A DNA stretch of 64,000 nt. It comes from CAWJEL01 sp964647255. Lineage in GTDB: Bacteria; Chloroflexota; Anaerolineae; CG2-30-64-16. The stretch lies in the NCBI GenBank assembly GCA_964647255.1, contig CAZYGI010000007.1, forward strand, positions 30,528-94,527. Direction: 5' to 3'. Below are positions 46,301 through 55,600 of the stretch, in pieces. Below the pieces are notes generated by a model, which made no database searches, was not told the DNA's origin, and saw only the letters and a program-made list of their open reading frames with translations. Position 1 is the stretch's first letter; each line of letters starts with the position of its first letter. The translations under genes were made by a program, and so were the position numbers.

Positions 46301-49300
46301 GCGACGCGCACACCGACGCCGAGCGCCACGTCCTCGCAGACGCCGACAGGATCGCCGACCGCGACGCGCACGCCGACGCCGACCGGGTCGCCGACGCCTG
46401 ATCCGCTGACCGATCGCTGGCTTCGCAACCTGGTCATCGAGCCCGGCGACGCCGGCCGGCTGCTGGGCATCACGAACGGGGGGCGCCTAGTCAGCAGCCC
46501 GGATCGCGGCGAAACATGGTCCTACCTGGCGCTGCCGGCCGCGCTGGGTGATGCGTTGGAAGGCGACGCTGCCCTGGGCATGGATTACAACCATCCCGCC
46601 ACCCTTTACCTCGGCGCCGGCACGCAGGGGCTGTGGCGCAGCAACGACGGCGGCGTGAGCTGGGAGAAACGTCATCCGATCCAGATCGGCCCTGTGGCCG
46701 TGGGCCTCGACGATCCGCAGGTGCTCTGGGCGGGCGTCCGCGATCCGGCCACTATGCCGCTGGCGCGCAGCACCGATGGCGGGCTGACCTGGTCTTCTAC
46801 CGAGCCGCGCACCGAGCGCTGGCCCATCAGCCCGATCCTGATTGATCCCCAGGCGCGCAATCTGGTCTACACCGTCACAATGAACCGCCGCAGCACCGCG
46901 GCGTTGGAACGCACCTTCGATACTTACTGGGAAAGCATCACTGCGCCGGTGAATCCTGCCAGCTATCCGCCCGGCGGCTATCCCAGCCGCGGCCTGGCGC
47001 TGGACTCAACCACGCGCGGCCTCTACGTGGGCAACCCGGACGGCACACTCTACGTCAGCTACAACGCGTTTGCGCTGGACAAGGGCGAGATCACCTGGCA
47101 GCCGGTGCACAACTTCGGATTCCAGCCATCGCCGTTGGCAGTGGGCGCGGGCCCCGGCGGCGCGGCGCTGTACGTCACGATCAACGCCGAACCGTGGGAC
47201 ACCGGCTTGCCCGGCCGCACCCTGCGCAGCGACGATGGCGGCCGCACCTGGATGCCGCTCACGATCCCGCCGCCGGCCGGTCTGCCGCCCACGGCCACAC
47301 CGACCCGGACGGCAACCCCCACGCCGACAGCGATCATCCCGACCGTCACGCCGGGGGCATGCTTCGCGGGCTTCACCAACGGCGGGTTTGAAACCGACGA
47401 CGGGTGGACGCTCCGCACCAATCCCGTCCTGGCCGCTTATGTCACCTCACCCACCCATGGCGAGGCGCGCAGTATACGCACCGGGATCGCGGCCGGCGGC
47501 AGCAACGTGCTGAGCTATTCGCCGATCGAACAGGCAGTGACCTTCCCGGCCGGCCTCGCCGCGGCCAGGCTGAGTTTCTGGCGCTACAACGTCAACGGCG
47601 ATGTGTCCGCAGCGGTCCCGGCCGGCAATGTTCCTGTCCCCGCCGTATTGCCGCGCACCGAGGCCGAGCTGGCGCAGCGGATTGATGCAAACGACTTCTT
47701 TTACGTGATCGCCATCCGACCGGACGGCACGATTGACTGGCTGCTCACCGAAAGCCTGAATCAGCCGGCCTGGCGCCAGTTGAGCGTAGACGTGAGCCGC
47801 TACCGCGGGCAGACGATCCGCTTCCAGTTCGGCACCTACAACAACGGCAGCAACGGCATCAGCCGCACCTTCGTGGATGATGTATCGCTGGAGCTCTGCC
47901 CGCCCGCGGGCGCACTAGTGCTGCCGACCGGCTGGGCCACCCGCGTGATCGGCCGGCCGGAAATGCGCACGCTGTACGCCGAGGCCGGCGGGCTGCTCTA
48001 CCGCTCGGATGACGCCGGCGCAACCTGGCGCGCCACCGGCACGCTCCCGGCAGCCCACGTCCTCCTCAGCGCCGCACCGAACACGCTTTACGCCGGGAAC
48101 GGCGCGTCGTGTTATAGCGGCGCAGAACCGCCGCCCGCGTGGCGCAGCACCGACAGCGGCGCGACGTGGCAAGTGCTGCCCGCCGCACTGGGTCTCAAGC
48201 CGCTGGCCGCGCATCCCAGCGCCCCGGACCGGCTCTACCTGGGTGTGTGCGGCGGACCGTTCATCAGCACAAACGGCGGCGCCACCGTCACGCAGCAGAC
48301 CGATCCACTGTTCACACTCCTGGATAGCTGGACCATCGCGCCGGCCGGCGGCGAATGGCAAGAGGTCTGGGTCGGCGGCGTGAGCGAAGGAGGCGGCGGC
48401 GCAGTGCTGGTCAGCCGGGACGGCGGCGCGACCTGGGCGCGCAGCACGCCGCTTGAGGCTAACATGGGGTGGTTCGGCGACCTCAAGCTGGATCGCTATC
48501 TGCTGGGCTGGGTCTACGCCGCGATGTACTACGGTTTCTACACCACCGACGACGACGGCGCGACCTGGCGAGAGAAATCGGAAGGGCTGGCCGAGGTGAT
48601 CGAGACCAGCCCGGGCGCGGGCCCGTATGGGCTCCTGTCGCTGGCGCAGCAGCCGCTCAATCCCGAACATCGGCTCTATCTCGGCACGGCGCGCGGCCTG
48701 TACACCCGCAGCCTGGCCGAGGACGCGTGGTGGAAGCTTTCCGGCCAGCCGTTCGATGCGCTGGCCGTAAATGAGCTGCTCCTCCTCGACGCCGCGGCCG
48801 ATGGTCTCTACGTAACGACGCCCGCAGGTGTGTTCATCTATCATCCGGGCAGCGCCGCGCCCACGCCGACCGCGACGGTGACGCCCACGGCAACGCCAGC
48901 CTCAACGCGCACCCCCACGCGGACGCCCACGACAACACTAACCCCGACCCGCACCCCCACGGGCGCCGCGATTCCGACGGCAGAGCCGGGAAGCTGGCCC
49001 ACGCCGCACATCTTGGCGACGCTCAAGCTGCCGGCCGGCAGTCGGCCGCACGGCATCGCGTTGAACGCAGCGGGCGACTCCGCCTACGTGGCCTTCCACG
49101 GTGTGGATCACAGCGGGCGGTTCCTCGGCGTCGTGCGCACCAGCCCGCTGCAATTGCAGCAGACGATCGAGCTGGCGACGACACCCGCCGGGCCGAACCA
49201 GGTCGCGTGGGTGCCGCGGGATGGCCTGACGCCGCTGGTCGCCGTGACCGAGCGGCAGATCGGCGAACTGACGCTGCTTGCGCCGCCGGGCATCCAACGC

Positions 49301-50725
49301 CGGCTCAGTGTCGGCGATATGCCGGACGGTGTGGCCGTCGCCGGGCGCTACCTGTACACCGCCGACTTCAGCAGCAACAGCGTGAGCATCTTCGACCGGA
49401 ACACGTTGGACCGGGTTCAGACGATCAGCGTGGATAGGGAGCCGGCGCTGTTCGCGGCCGACGAGACGACAGGCGACCTGTTCCTCTCAGTGCACGGCGC
49501 GAACAAGGTGCTCCGGCTGCACGACGCCGCCGTCACCCAGGAATTCACCGGCATCCCGGCGCCGTACGGCCTGGCATTCGATCCAGCCAGCCGCCGGCTC
49601 TACGTGGCGAACCGCGGCGACAACCACACGGTCACGGTGCTCGATCTGGCCGCCGGCGCGTCCGCGGGCACGATCGGCCTGGGCAAGGAGCCGTTCGTCC
49701 TGGCGGTCAACCCTGACACGGGACACCTGTTCGTGGCGTGTGGCGACACCGTAGAAGTATATCGCACGTTGGATTGGGCGCATGTGACGACCCTCCCAGT
49801 GGCCGCGGGCGCGGAGGAGGGCATCGCCATCAACAGCGCCGATGACCGGGTCTACGTCACCAGTAGCGAGGGTGACGCCCTGACGGTCATCCAGGACGCG
49901 ACCGCGCCGCTCGTCTTGTTCTACAGCGACCGTGACGCCGGGTCCGATCTCTATCGCATGTTGCCCGATGGCCGGGAGCAGATGCGGTTGACCTTCACAC
50001 CGGCCGGCTCGGAGTTGGGCGCGACCGGCTCGCCCGATGGCCGCTGGATCGCCTACAGCGGATTGGAGGGGGATGGCCCGAGCAAAATCTGGGTGATGAG
50101 CCGCGATGGCCGCAACCCCCGCTCTCTGGTCTCCGACGGCAGCGACAATGTCCATCCCACCTGGTCGCCCGATGGCACGCGGCTCGCCTTTGCCCGCCTG
50201 ACGGCAGATGGTTACGATATTTACACGGTGCGCGTGGCCGATGGGCTGCTCACGCGCCTGACCGTGAACGATGCGGCAGACCTGGATCCGAGCTGGTCTT
50301 GGGCGACGGGGCGGATTGCGTTCCAGTCGAACCGATCCGGCGTCAACGGCGATCTCTTCAGCATGGCGGCTGACGGCAGCGATGTGCGCCCGCTGACGGC
50401 CAACTCGAACGGCGACGCCTGGCCGAGCTGGGCGCCGGCCGGGGATCGCCTGGTCTTCTGGGGCAGCCGCGCCGAGCAGACGATCTACCGGATCAACGCC
50501 GACGGCTCCGGCATCCTTCCCCTTGCCTCGCAGATGCTCCGGCCGGGTGCGCCCGCCTGGGGCCCCGCGGCTGCGGCGGGTTGGATCGTGTTTACCGGGT
50601 ATCGGCCGGGAAGCGGCTATAGCGAGGTGCTTCGGGTCGCGCCCGACGGCGCGGAGCTCGCGCTGCTGACCTTCAATGAGGTTAACTTCGACGCAGCGAC
50701 CGGGTGGCTGCCAGGAACGCCCTGA
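43397..50725 (+). CDS. Giant secreted multi-propeller protein (BNR/YCF48-like, YVTN and TolB-like domains)
   Basis: 2442 residues with a signal peptide (about 1-27). Domain order by eye: BNR/sortilin-like beta-propeller repeats with many STDRGxxW and STDGGATW motifs (about 45-715); a jelly-roll, MAM-like domain ending YVDDVSL (about 720-900); a Thr/Pro linker; BNR repeats (1000-1295); a linker; a second jelly-roll (1320-1500); BNR repeats (1508-1815); a linker; a YVTN-type propeller (1868-2170) and a TolB-like propeller with SPDGxxIAYS repeats (2173-2442). It should be extracellular. No LPxTG, PEP-CTERM or C-terminal helix is visible. GGAAGGAGG lies 7 nt before the chosen ATG. It precedes the exosortase gene, but that gene has its own promoter. 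Confidence 0.88.
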   Translation: MFIRGFARVVVAVGACLALGFGGEALARATGFTPRSRNSAPPLSSATASEAAGAWRSGGPYGGDVQALALSPAFRTDGLALAGGWRTGGYGVTGGYGIVRTTDGGASWHDLQDENHRWPIYDLALSAAFASDQTAFAGTEVGLLCSTDRGDTWTTLYGGLPGCEHGSRCAIGRVRLSPAFNLDGTVLAAQSVLADASAYLYRSTDRGVSWTRILTGTVTAPAFSRDFATNHIVFAAQFDGLGATRLLRSTDAGLTWTEAKRLTGVQVNDILETYDGALLLATGDGVLRLVADGDTYIVQETNPNTDAAVNRLATAGDHQYAAGENGLFISLSDGRRWDRYADTPAVPFRAVAPCPLWGECHSLLAGTHTGLLFTPDDNLVATRWLPGPHPAPAASVAASPAYEADGMLFAGTDHGIFRSTDRGGAWQLMVAGAPAGDDTAFPAVRLSPAFAADGTVFATFENVRLAQTALYKSTDRGVSWTIYPAVGGGRALAVSPAYAADHTVFFGRGDRLFKSTDGGATWASTPMAAAEEGFITFALEASPAYAADRTLFATGYGQVRRSTDGGATWASQHSYAPSYGLAISPNYAADRTVWHTYRAIEGVGDGTPESGVLRTTDGGAIWSFATFGLPGTYEPFPIPLAASPRFAADKTLFTMLTGQPLSGQTHDLYRAQDGGNGWVNLGPAPGNPNPQALTATALSAGWLTAHVATDRGVWHYDTGCRELVTAGGFEGGAELDNFWRRVQTPILAAYSSARFHSGGQSLRTGIDGAADKYGYSSAQQELTIPADAASAELTFWWYPISAEGPLAAAEAAALENTRAGDASRLLSAGLTDDRQYALLLDTNGGILKTLMFTRSNAKAWQQASFDLTAYRGRTVRIHFETFNDGDGRSTAMYVDDVSLRACWPAAPTPSPTATLTRTPSVTPTRGPVRPQSFLPLMVKNYPSRVTPTATRTPTPSATPSRTPTGSRTATRTPTPSATSSQTPTGSPTATRTPTPTGSPTPDPLTDRWLRNLVIEPGDAGRLLGITNGGRLVSSPDRGETWSYLALPAALGDALEGDAALGMDYNHPATLYLGAGTQGLWRSNDGGVSWEKRHPIQIGPVAVGLDDPQVLWAGVRDPATMPLARSTDGGLTWSSTEPRTERWPISPILIDPQARNLVYTVTMNRRSTAALERTFDTYWESITAPVNPASYPPGGYPSRGLALDSTTRGLYVGNPDGTLYVSYNAFALDKGEITWQPVHNFGFQPSPLAVGAGPGGAALYVTINAEPWDTGLPGRTLRSDDGGRTWMPLTIPPPAGLPPTATPTRTATPTPTAIIPTVTPGACFAGFTNGGFETDDGWTLRTNPVLAAYVTSPTHGEARSIRTGIAAGGSNVLSYSPIEQAVTFPAGLAAARLSFWRYNVNGDVSAAVPAGNVPVPAVLPRTEAELAQRIDANDFFYVIAIRPDGTIDWLLTESLNQPAWRQLSVDVSRYRGQTIRFQFGTYNNGSNGISRTFVDDVSLELCPPAGALVLPTGWATRVIGRPEMRTLYAEAGGLLYRSDDAGATWRATGTLPAAHVLLSAAPNTLYAGNGASCYSGAEPPPAWRSTDSGATWQVLPAALGLKPLAAHPSAPDRLYLGVCGGPFISTNGGATVTQQTDPLFTLLDSWTIAPAGGEWQEVWVGGVSEGGGGAVLVSRDGGATWARSTPLEANMGWFGDLKLDRYLLGWVYAAMYYGFYTTDDDGATWREKSEGLAEVIETSPGAGPYGLLSLAQQPLNPEHRLYLGTARGLYTRSLAEDAWWKLSGQPFDALAVNELLLLDAAADGLYVTTPAGVFIYHPGSAAPTPTATVTPTATPASTRTPTRTPTTTLTPTRTPTGAAIPTAEPGSWPTPHILATLKLPAGSRPHGIALNAAGDSAYVAFHGVDHSGRFLGVVRTSPLQLQQTIELATTPAGPNQVAWVPRDGLTPLVAVTERQIGELTLLAPPGIQRRLSVGDMPDGVAVAGRYLYTADFSSNSVSIFDRNTLDRVQTISVDREPALFAADETTGDLFLSVHGANKVLRLHDAAVTQEFTGIPAPYGLAFDPASRRLYVANRGDNHTVTVLDLAAGASAGTIGLGKEPFVLAVNPDTGHLFVACGDTVEVYRTLDWAHVTTLPVAAGAEEGIAINSADDRVYVTSSEGDALTVIQDATAPLVLFYSDRDAGSDLYRMLPDGREQMRLTFTPAGSELGATGSPDGRWIAYSGLEGDGPSKIWVMSRDGRNPRSLVSDGSDNVHPTWSPDGTRLAFARLTADGYDIYTVRVADGLLTRLTVNDAADLDPSWSWATGRIAFQSNRSGVNGDLFSMAADGSDVRPLTANSNGDAWPSWAPAGDRLVFWGSRAEQTIYRINADGSGILPLASQMLRPGAPAWGPAAAAGWIVFTGYRPGSGYSEVLRVAPDGAELALLTFNEVNFDAATGWLPGTP
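46241..46400 (+). repeat. 60-bp tandem repeat encoding a Thr/Pro-rich stalk
   Basis: Two and two-thirds units of 60 bp (starts 46241, 46301, 46361), each encoding a 20-residue ATRTPTPSATPSRTPTGS-type unit. Copy-number change here would alter linker length without a frameshift. Confidence 0.9.
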
Positions 50726-50753
50726 GCCGGGCCAGGGCGTTCCTGCGGCTTTT
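50713..50753 (+). terminator. Hairpin overlapping the stop of the giant exoprotein gene
   Basis: 12-bp stem AGGAACGCCCTG (50713-50724) with 50733-50744, then GCGGCTTTTG. The T-run is short, so it is a moderate terminator candidate. Confidence 0.55.
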
Positions 50754-50780
50754 GACATCCCATTCGATCTCCCCTATACT
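50752..50780 (+). promoter_or_regulatory. Promoter of the exosortase-epsI operon
   Basis: -35 TTGACA (50752-50757), 17-nt spacer, -10 TATACT (50775-50780), close to consensus. Transcription would start about 35-40 nt before the exosortase start. Confidence 0.88.
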
Positions 50781-50826
50781 GGCCCGGCCAGTAAGCCAGT
50801 CATAGGGGAGGATGTTGCACAACTCC

Positions 50827-51666
50827 ATGAACCGTATACGCAAAATCGCCAGCGCAGTCCTGATCGGGCTCCTGTTGCTGGCGCTTTTCTATCCTGCGCT
50901 CCGCTGGCTGGCCGGCGAATGGCTGGGAAACGATTATTACTCGCACGGGCCGTTGGTGCCGGTGATTTCCGCACTGATCGCCTGGCGGCTGTGGGTCCGA
51001 TGGCCGGCCGCGCAGCGCCAGGTCAAATCGGCGCCGGCCGGGCTGATTCCGGCCGGACTTGGGCTGGCGATCTATCTCTATGCGCTGTTGCAGCGGGCCT
51101 ACTTCGTCGCCTCCCTGGCGATGGTCCTGCTGATCGCCGGGCTGGTGTGGTATCTGCTGGGGACCGCGGCGCTGCGCCGGCTGGCCTTTCCCATCGGCTT
51201 TCTGCTGTTCATGATCCCCCTCCCGTTCGTGGAGCCGCTGAGCGTCCCCCTGGCGCAATTCACGGGGCAGGCGTCCGCCGCGTGTGTGCGATTGGCCGGC
51301 GTGCCCATCACCGTCAACGGCCAACAGGTGAGCCTGCCGAACGCTGAGCTCGTCGTGGGCGCCCAGTGCAGCGGCCTCCGCTCTATCGTCACGTTGATGA
51401 CCCTGGTCGCCCTGGTGATCTTCATGGTTGAGGGCGCGTGGTGGCGGAAGGCGCTGCTGGCGCTGAGCAGCATCATCATCGCGGCATTCGGCAACATCGT
51501 ACGCGTGGCGTCGCTGTTGGGCGTGGCGAATTTCTGGGGCGCGGATGCCGGGTTCAAGTACTACCACGACTATTCCGGGATCGTGTTCTTTCTGAGCGCG
51601 GTGCTGCTGTTGATCCTGTTCAGTGTGGTGTTGGGATGTCGCGAGATCAGAGAAGATATCTTCTAG
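50827..51666 (+). CDS. Exosortase (PEP-CTERM transpeptidase)
   Basis: 279 residues with about eight transmembrane helices. The exosortase/archaeosortase catalytic triad is in place: Cys181 in VVGAQCSGLRS, Arg226 in FGNIVRVASL and His247 in KYYHDYSG. It cleaves C-terminal sorting signals at the outer membrane face and attaches or releases the protein. ATG 50827 is chosen; ATG 50812 directly abuts GGAGG and so lacks usable spacing. It overlaps the EpsI gene by 31 nt. The likely substrate is the PEP-CTERM protein encoded on the other strand at 52612-57879. Confidence 0.93.
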   Translation: MNRIRKIASAVLIGLLLLALFYPALRWLAGEWLGNDYYSHGPLVPVISALIAWRLWVRWPAAQRQVKSAPAGLIPAGLGLAIYLYALLQRAYFVASLAMVLLIAGLVWYLLGTAALRRLAFPIGFLLFMIPLPFVEPLSVPLAQFTGQASAACVRLAGVPITVNGQQVSLPNAELVVGAQCSGLRSIVTLMTLVALVIFMVEGAWWRKALLALSSIIIAAFGNIVRVASLLGVANFWGADAGFKYYHDYSGIVFFLSAVLLLILFSVVLGCREIREDIF

Positions 51667-52307
51667 TCATCGTCGTCCTGCTGCTCGCCGTGGCGGCGGT
51701 GTTGTTCATCACTCGAGGCCAGCCGCTCGGCGCGGGCGAAAACGGCCACACCTTCGTGGCCGATCTTGATCTGTGGCAGCGGACCGAGCACGAGATCGTC
51801 GTCACGTCACCGTATAACCTGAGCTTGAGCGGAAAGCTCAGCGACGTGCCGCTGAAGCTGGGCCAATGGATCGGCCAGGACGAACCGCAAACCAATCTTG
51901 AGGTCTTCATCCTGCTCGAGCCCGAGCAGTACGTGCAGCGAAACTATCGTCTGCCCGATGGCCGCTACGTTTGGCTCAGCCTGATCGGCAGCCGGAAGTC
52001 CAAGAGCTTTCATTCGCCGCAAATCTGCTACGACACCGATGGCTGGAAGACCGAGGTCAGCTCCCAGGCGGTCCCGCTGGCGGCAGGCGAGGTTCACGCA
52101 CTGCAGTTGGTAGCGCGGAAAGAGTACAGCCCGGACTCGATCGCCGAGCATGTGGTGCTCTATTTCTACCTCTGGCCCGGCTATGCGCGGACTGCCCAGG
52201 ATGGCATGGTGGTCGTCAAGGTCACTGCGCCGATCTACGGCTCAGTGGACGAGACGCTAGCACTGGAAAAGGATTTCCTCAACCACCTGTTCACAGCGGC
52301 AAAGTAG
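51636..52307 (+). CDS. EpsI-family exosortase-associated protein (DUF3485)
   Basis: 223 residues with an N-terminal membrane helix (about 9-25) and an extracytoplasmic domain. Typical EpsI features are LPLKLGQW-like VPLKLGQWIG, RNYRLPDGRYVWLSLIGSRKSKSFHSPQICYDTDGWKT and a C-terminal conserved segment with HVVLYFYLWPG. EpsI proteins accompany exosortases, either as fusions or separate genes; their exact task is unclear. The ATG at 51636 lies within the end of the exosortase gene, indicating coupled translation. Confidence 0.88.
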   Translation: MSRDQRRYLLVIVVLLLAVAAVLFITRGQPLGAGENGHTFVADLDLWQRTEHEIVVTSPYNLSLSGKLSDVPLKLGQWIGQDEPQTNLEVFILLEPEQYVQRNYRLPDGRYVWLSLIGSRKSKSFHSPQICYDTDGWKTEVSSQAVPLAAGEVHALQLVARKEYSPDSIAEHVVLYFYLWPGYARTAQDGMVVVKVTAPIYGSVDETLALEKDFLNHLFTAAK

Positions 52308-52329
52308 CATCCTGTAAGGCTGATCTTCC

Positions 52330-52380
52330 CGTGCCTGACACTCGCACATTTCAGCTTTAGCGAGGGCAGTGCCAGACACG
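52330..52380. repeat. Imperfect CGTGCCTGACACT palindrome
   Basis: CGTGCCTGACACTCGC (52330-52345) with an imperfect inverted partner GCGAG...CAGTGCCAGACACG. It is related to the perfect copy at 31826-31879. Between it and the terminator (52381-52502) no gene or known element was recognised. Confidence 0.6.
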
Positions 52381-52502
52381 TCTTGGCAAAGGCCAGAACA
52401 ACTGAGGTCGGTGCTGCGAACCCTGTTTGTGTTTGGATATACTCGTCGGCGTCGGCAGGTGCCGAACGGCTGAAGACATCGCTACGGCTCATCACAACCA
52501 GC

Positions 52503-52544
52503 AAAAGACGCCCCCGTGACTCCGGGTCACAGGGGCGTCTTTTT
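52503..52544. terminator. Bidirectional terminator between epsI and the PEP-CTERM gene
   Basis: Long hairpin AAAAGACGCCCC...GGGGCGTCTTTT with an inner GTGAC/GTCAC stem; A-rich on the left and T-rich on the right, serving both convergent genes. Confidence 0.92.
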
Positions 52545-52611
52545 GTGGATCGCTTCTTTCAGCGGAACCGGACACCCTGATGGCATTCCGGTTCCACTGA
52601 TTATCCAGCGG

Positions 52612-55600
52612 TTACTTCCGCCGGCGTGACCGGACACGCAACTGAGCGTAGCCAGCCAGCCCGGCGAGGCCGGTGCCGAGCATCAGCAGGGTCGCGGGTT
52701 CGGGCACTTCACCGGGGGTGAAGTACACGACCTGCACGACCACTTCATTGGACTGGCGCGCGGCGCCTTCCTTGAAGCTCACCACCGCGCTGTTGGTGAT
52801 CGTGTACGGTAGATCGCCAGCCGGCACGCGGGCGGCCTTGCCCGTGATCACCACGGTGACCGTCTCGTTCGGGGCCAGCACACCGACCTCGACCTTCCAC
52901 TCGCGGGTGGCCGAATCGTAGCTTGCCGTGCCCTTGGAGGAGGTCAGCGTGACCTCGTCCAGTTTCGGATGGATGACATCACTCAACACGACGTTCGTCG
53001 CATTGGCTGTGCCTTCGTTCTTCACCGTGACGGTGAACACCACGGTCTCGCCGGTGTGGCGGATCGGGTTGTCCACGCTCTTGTAGATCTTCGGATCCAC
53101 CGTGGCGTTCAACGGGTTGATCGCCGTGGCGGTCTTATCGCCCACCTGGTCGTTCTTCAAGGTGGCTGTGTTGGTGATGGATAGCGTGTTCCACTCGGAG
53201 AAGGTCATGACGCTCTGGCCGGCCAGCCCGTCAATGGTCATGTTGACCGTGACCTTGAAGGTGACGCAGGCGCTGGCGCCGGGGCCCAGGACGCCGATAT
53301 TCCACGTCAGGGTCTTGGCGCCCAGATCGTACGTGATGCCCGTGCCGGTCGCGCTGCCGTCCACGTAGGTCGTGTTGGCCGGGATCGGATCCGTCAGCTT
53401 CACGCCGGTTAGGTTCGCCGTGCCCTGGTTGGCATAGCACATCTCATACGTGATCGTGTCACCGGGCTTGACCTCGCCTGCCGGATCGGCGGTCTTGGTC
53501 AGGGTCGGCTTGACGAACGCGTTCAGCGGGTTGCTCGTGCTGGCGGTCAACGGCGCCTTCTCGTTGCTGATCAGCGTGGCGACGTTGTCCACCGTCCACG
53601 CCTGCGGTTCCTCGGTCACGCCGGACAGAGTCAGATCAACTTTCACCTGGAAGGTACCGCAGGTGCCCATATCCGGCGGCAGCGTGCCGATCGGCAGGGC
53701 CAGCGTGCGCGTGGTCGGGTCGTAGATGACGCCCGCCGGGGCGCTGCCTTCGACATAGGTCGTGCGCGCCGGGATCGGATCGGTCAGCAGGACGCCGGTC
53801 GCGTTGCCGTTGCCGATGTTGCCGAAGCACAGCTTGTACTCGAGCACGTCGCCCGGCTTCACAGTGCCGGTCGGGGTGACGGTCTTGGTCAGGGTCAGGA
53901 TCGGCTCAGCGTGCACCCGCACGATGTCCGTGGCCTGATCCATCACCTTGGCGTCATCCACGATCGTGACCGTGTTGTAGATGAAGCTGTTGTTCGTCCA
54001 CGGCTTCTTGACCTTGACCGTGAGCGTGACAGACCCCGTGGTGCCGGGATCGAGCGTGCCCAGGTTCCAGCTCACCAGGCGAGTGACTGGATCGTAGACA
54101 CCGCCGTTGCTGGCCGACACGAAGTCGAGCGCAAGCGGCAGCGGATCCTTGATCACGACGTTCGGCGCGGGCTCGCGGCCGGTGACGCCGTACTCGATCG
54201 TGTAGATCATCTCAGCACCAGCCTCGACGGGCGTGCCGGCGGGCAGGTTGTGCGACTTGCTGATATTCAGCAGGTGGCCGTCAGCATAACCGAAGTCGGC
54301 GTACAGCACGCTGTTGCCGCCGCTGATGGTCACATCAAACGGGCTCACCTGGCCGTTATTGTTGGTGTTCGGCACGCCGTAGGTCTGCGTGTACCCGATC
54401 AAGCGGCCGGCGAGATCAGTCACGACGACTTGGTACTGGCCGTCAGGCAGGCCGGTGAAGAGGTAGCTGCCATCCGCGGCGGTCACTGTGGTTGCGATGG
54501 TGACATCATCGGCGGTGCCGAACTGACCATCGGCGCCGGGGCCCAGCAGGCTGACGGTGACGCCGGCGATCCCGCGCTCGACCGGTCCGGGCTCGTAGAT
54601 GCCGTTCCGGTTGCCGTCATAGAAAAGCAAGTCGCCGATTGAACCCGTGTAGTTGCCCTTGTAGCCGAAGTCAGCGTCAAGATAAGTCTGACCGGCGACC
54701 AGGTTGATGGGGCCAATCGGATTCGCAGGGGTCGTCAGGGTCAGGCCCGCGGGATCGGTGGCCTTCACACAGTAGGCGCCGGGCAGCAAACCGCTGAAGA
54801 GGTAGCTGCCATCCGCAGCAGTCGTGGTCGTCGCGACTGAGACATCGTCGGCGGTGCCGCACTGGCCGTCCGACCCGGCGGTGAACAGCGCAACCTGCAC
54901 CCCACCCAGGCCGATCTCGCCCGGATCCTGCACGCCGTTGCCGTTCACATCGCTCCAGACCCGGTCGCCGATGGCGCCCTTGCTGGCATCCGGTAGATAG
55001 CCGAAATCGGCCTTCATGTATTGCTCACCCTCGGCCAGGGTGATGGGGCCGTGCGGGTTGGCGCCGCTCACCAGCACCAGGCCGGCCGGCAGGGTCGCAT
55101 CCAGCACCTTCACGCAGTAGACGCCGGCCGGGACCATGTCGAAGCGGTACTTGCCGCTGGGATCGGTGACAGTGTTCGCCACGGCCGTGTCATCCGCCGT
55201 GCCGCACAAGCCATCCGGTCCGGCATCGTAGAGCACCAGACCAACGTTGGCGATGCCCGTCTCACCCGGGCCCTGCACGCCGTCCTTGTCCAGATCCAGC
55301 CAGACCGTGTCGCCGATCGCGCCTTCCGGCGTCTGGACAACCTTCGTGATCGCTTCAGCGGTCTTCTCTTTACCCGGCGTGTTGTCCTTGATGGTCACCC
55401 AGTTAGAGATATCCAGCTTGTTCGGGAAGTCCGCGTTGACCACCACGACCAACGTCAATGACCCTGCGTCGCCGGGCACCTTGTTGCCCAGGTTCCAGGT
55501 GACGGTGTTCGTGGCCGAGTCGTAGGCGCCCCCATCCGTGGCCGAGACGAACCGGGTGCCGAAGGGCAGCGGGTCACTGACGACCACGTTATCGGCCGGC

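Noticed and set aside
46241..46400. CRISPR-like array
   Set aside because: The 60-bp units are contiguous, in frame and encode a Thr/Pro stalk; there are no spacers or cas genes.
50600..50725. PEP-CTERM or LPxTG signal at the end of the giant exoprotein
   Set aside because: The C-terminus ends in a propeller strand (ATGWLPGTP) with no hydrophobic helix or basic tail.
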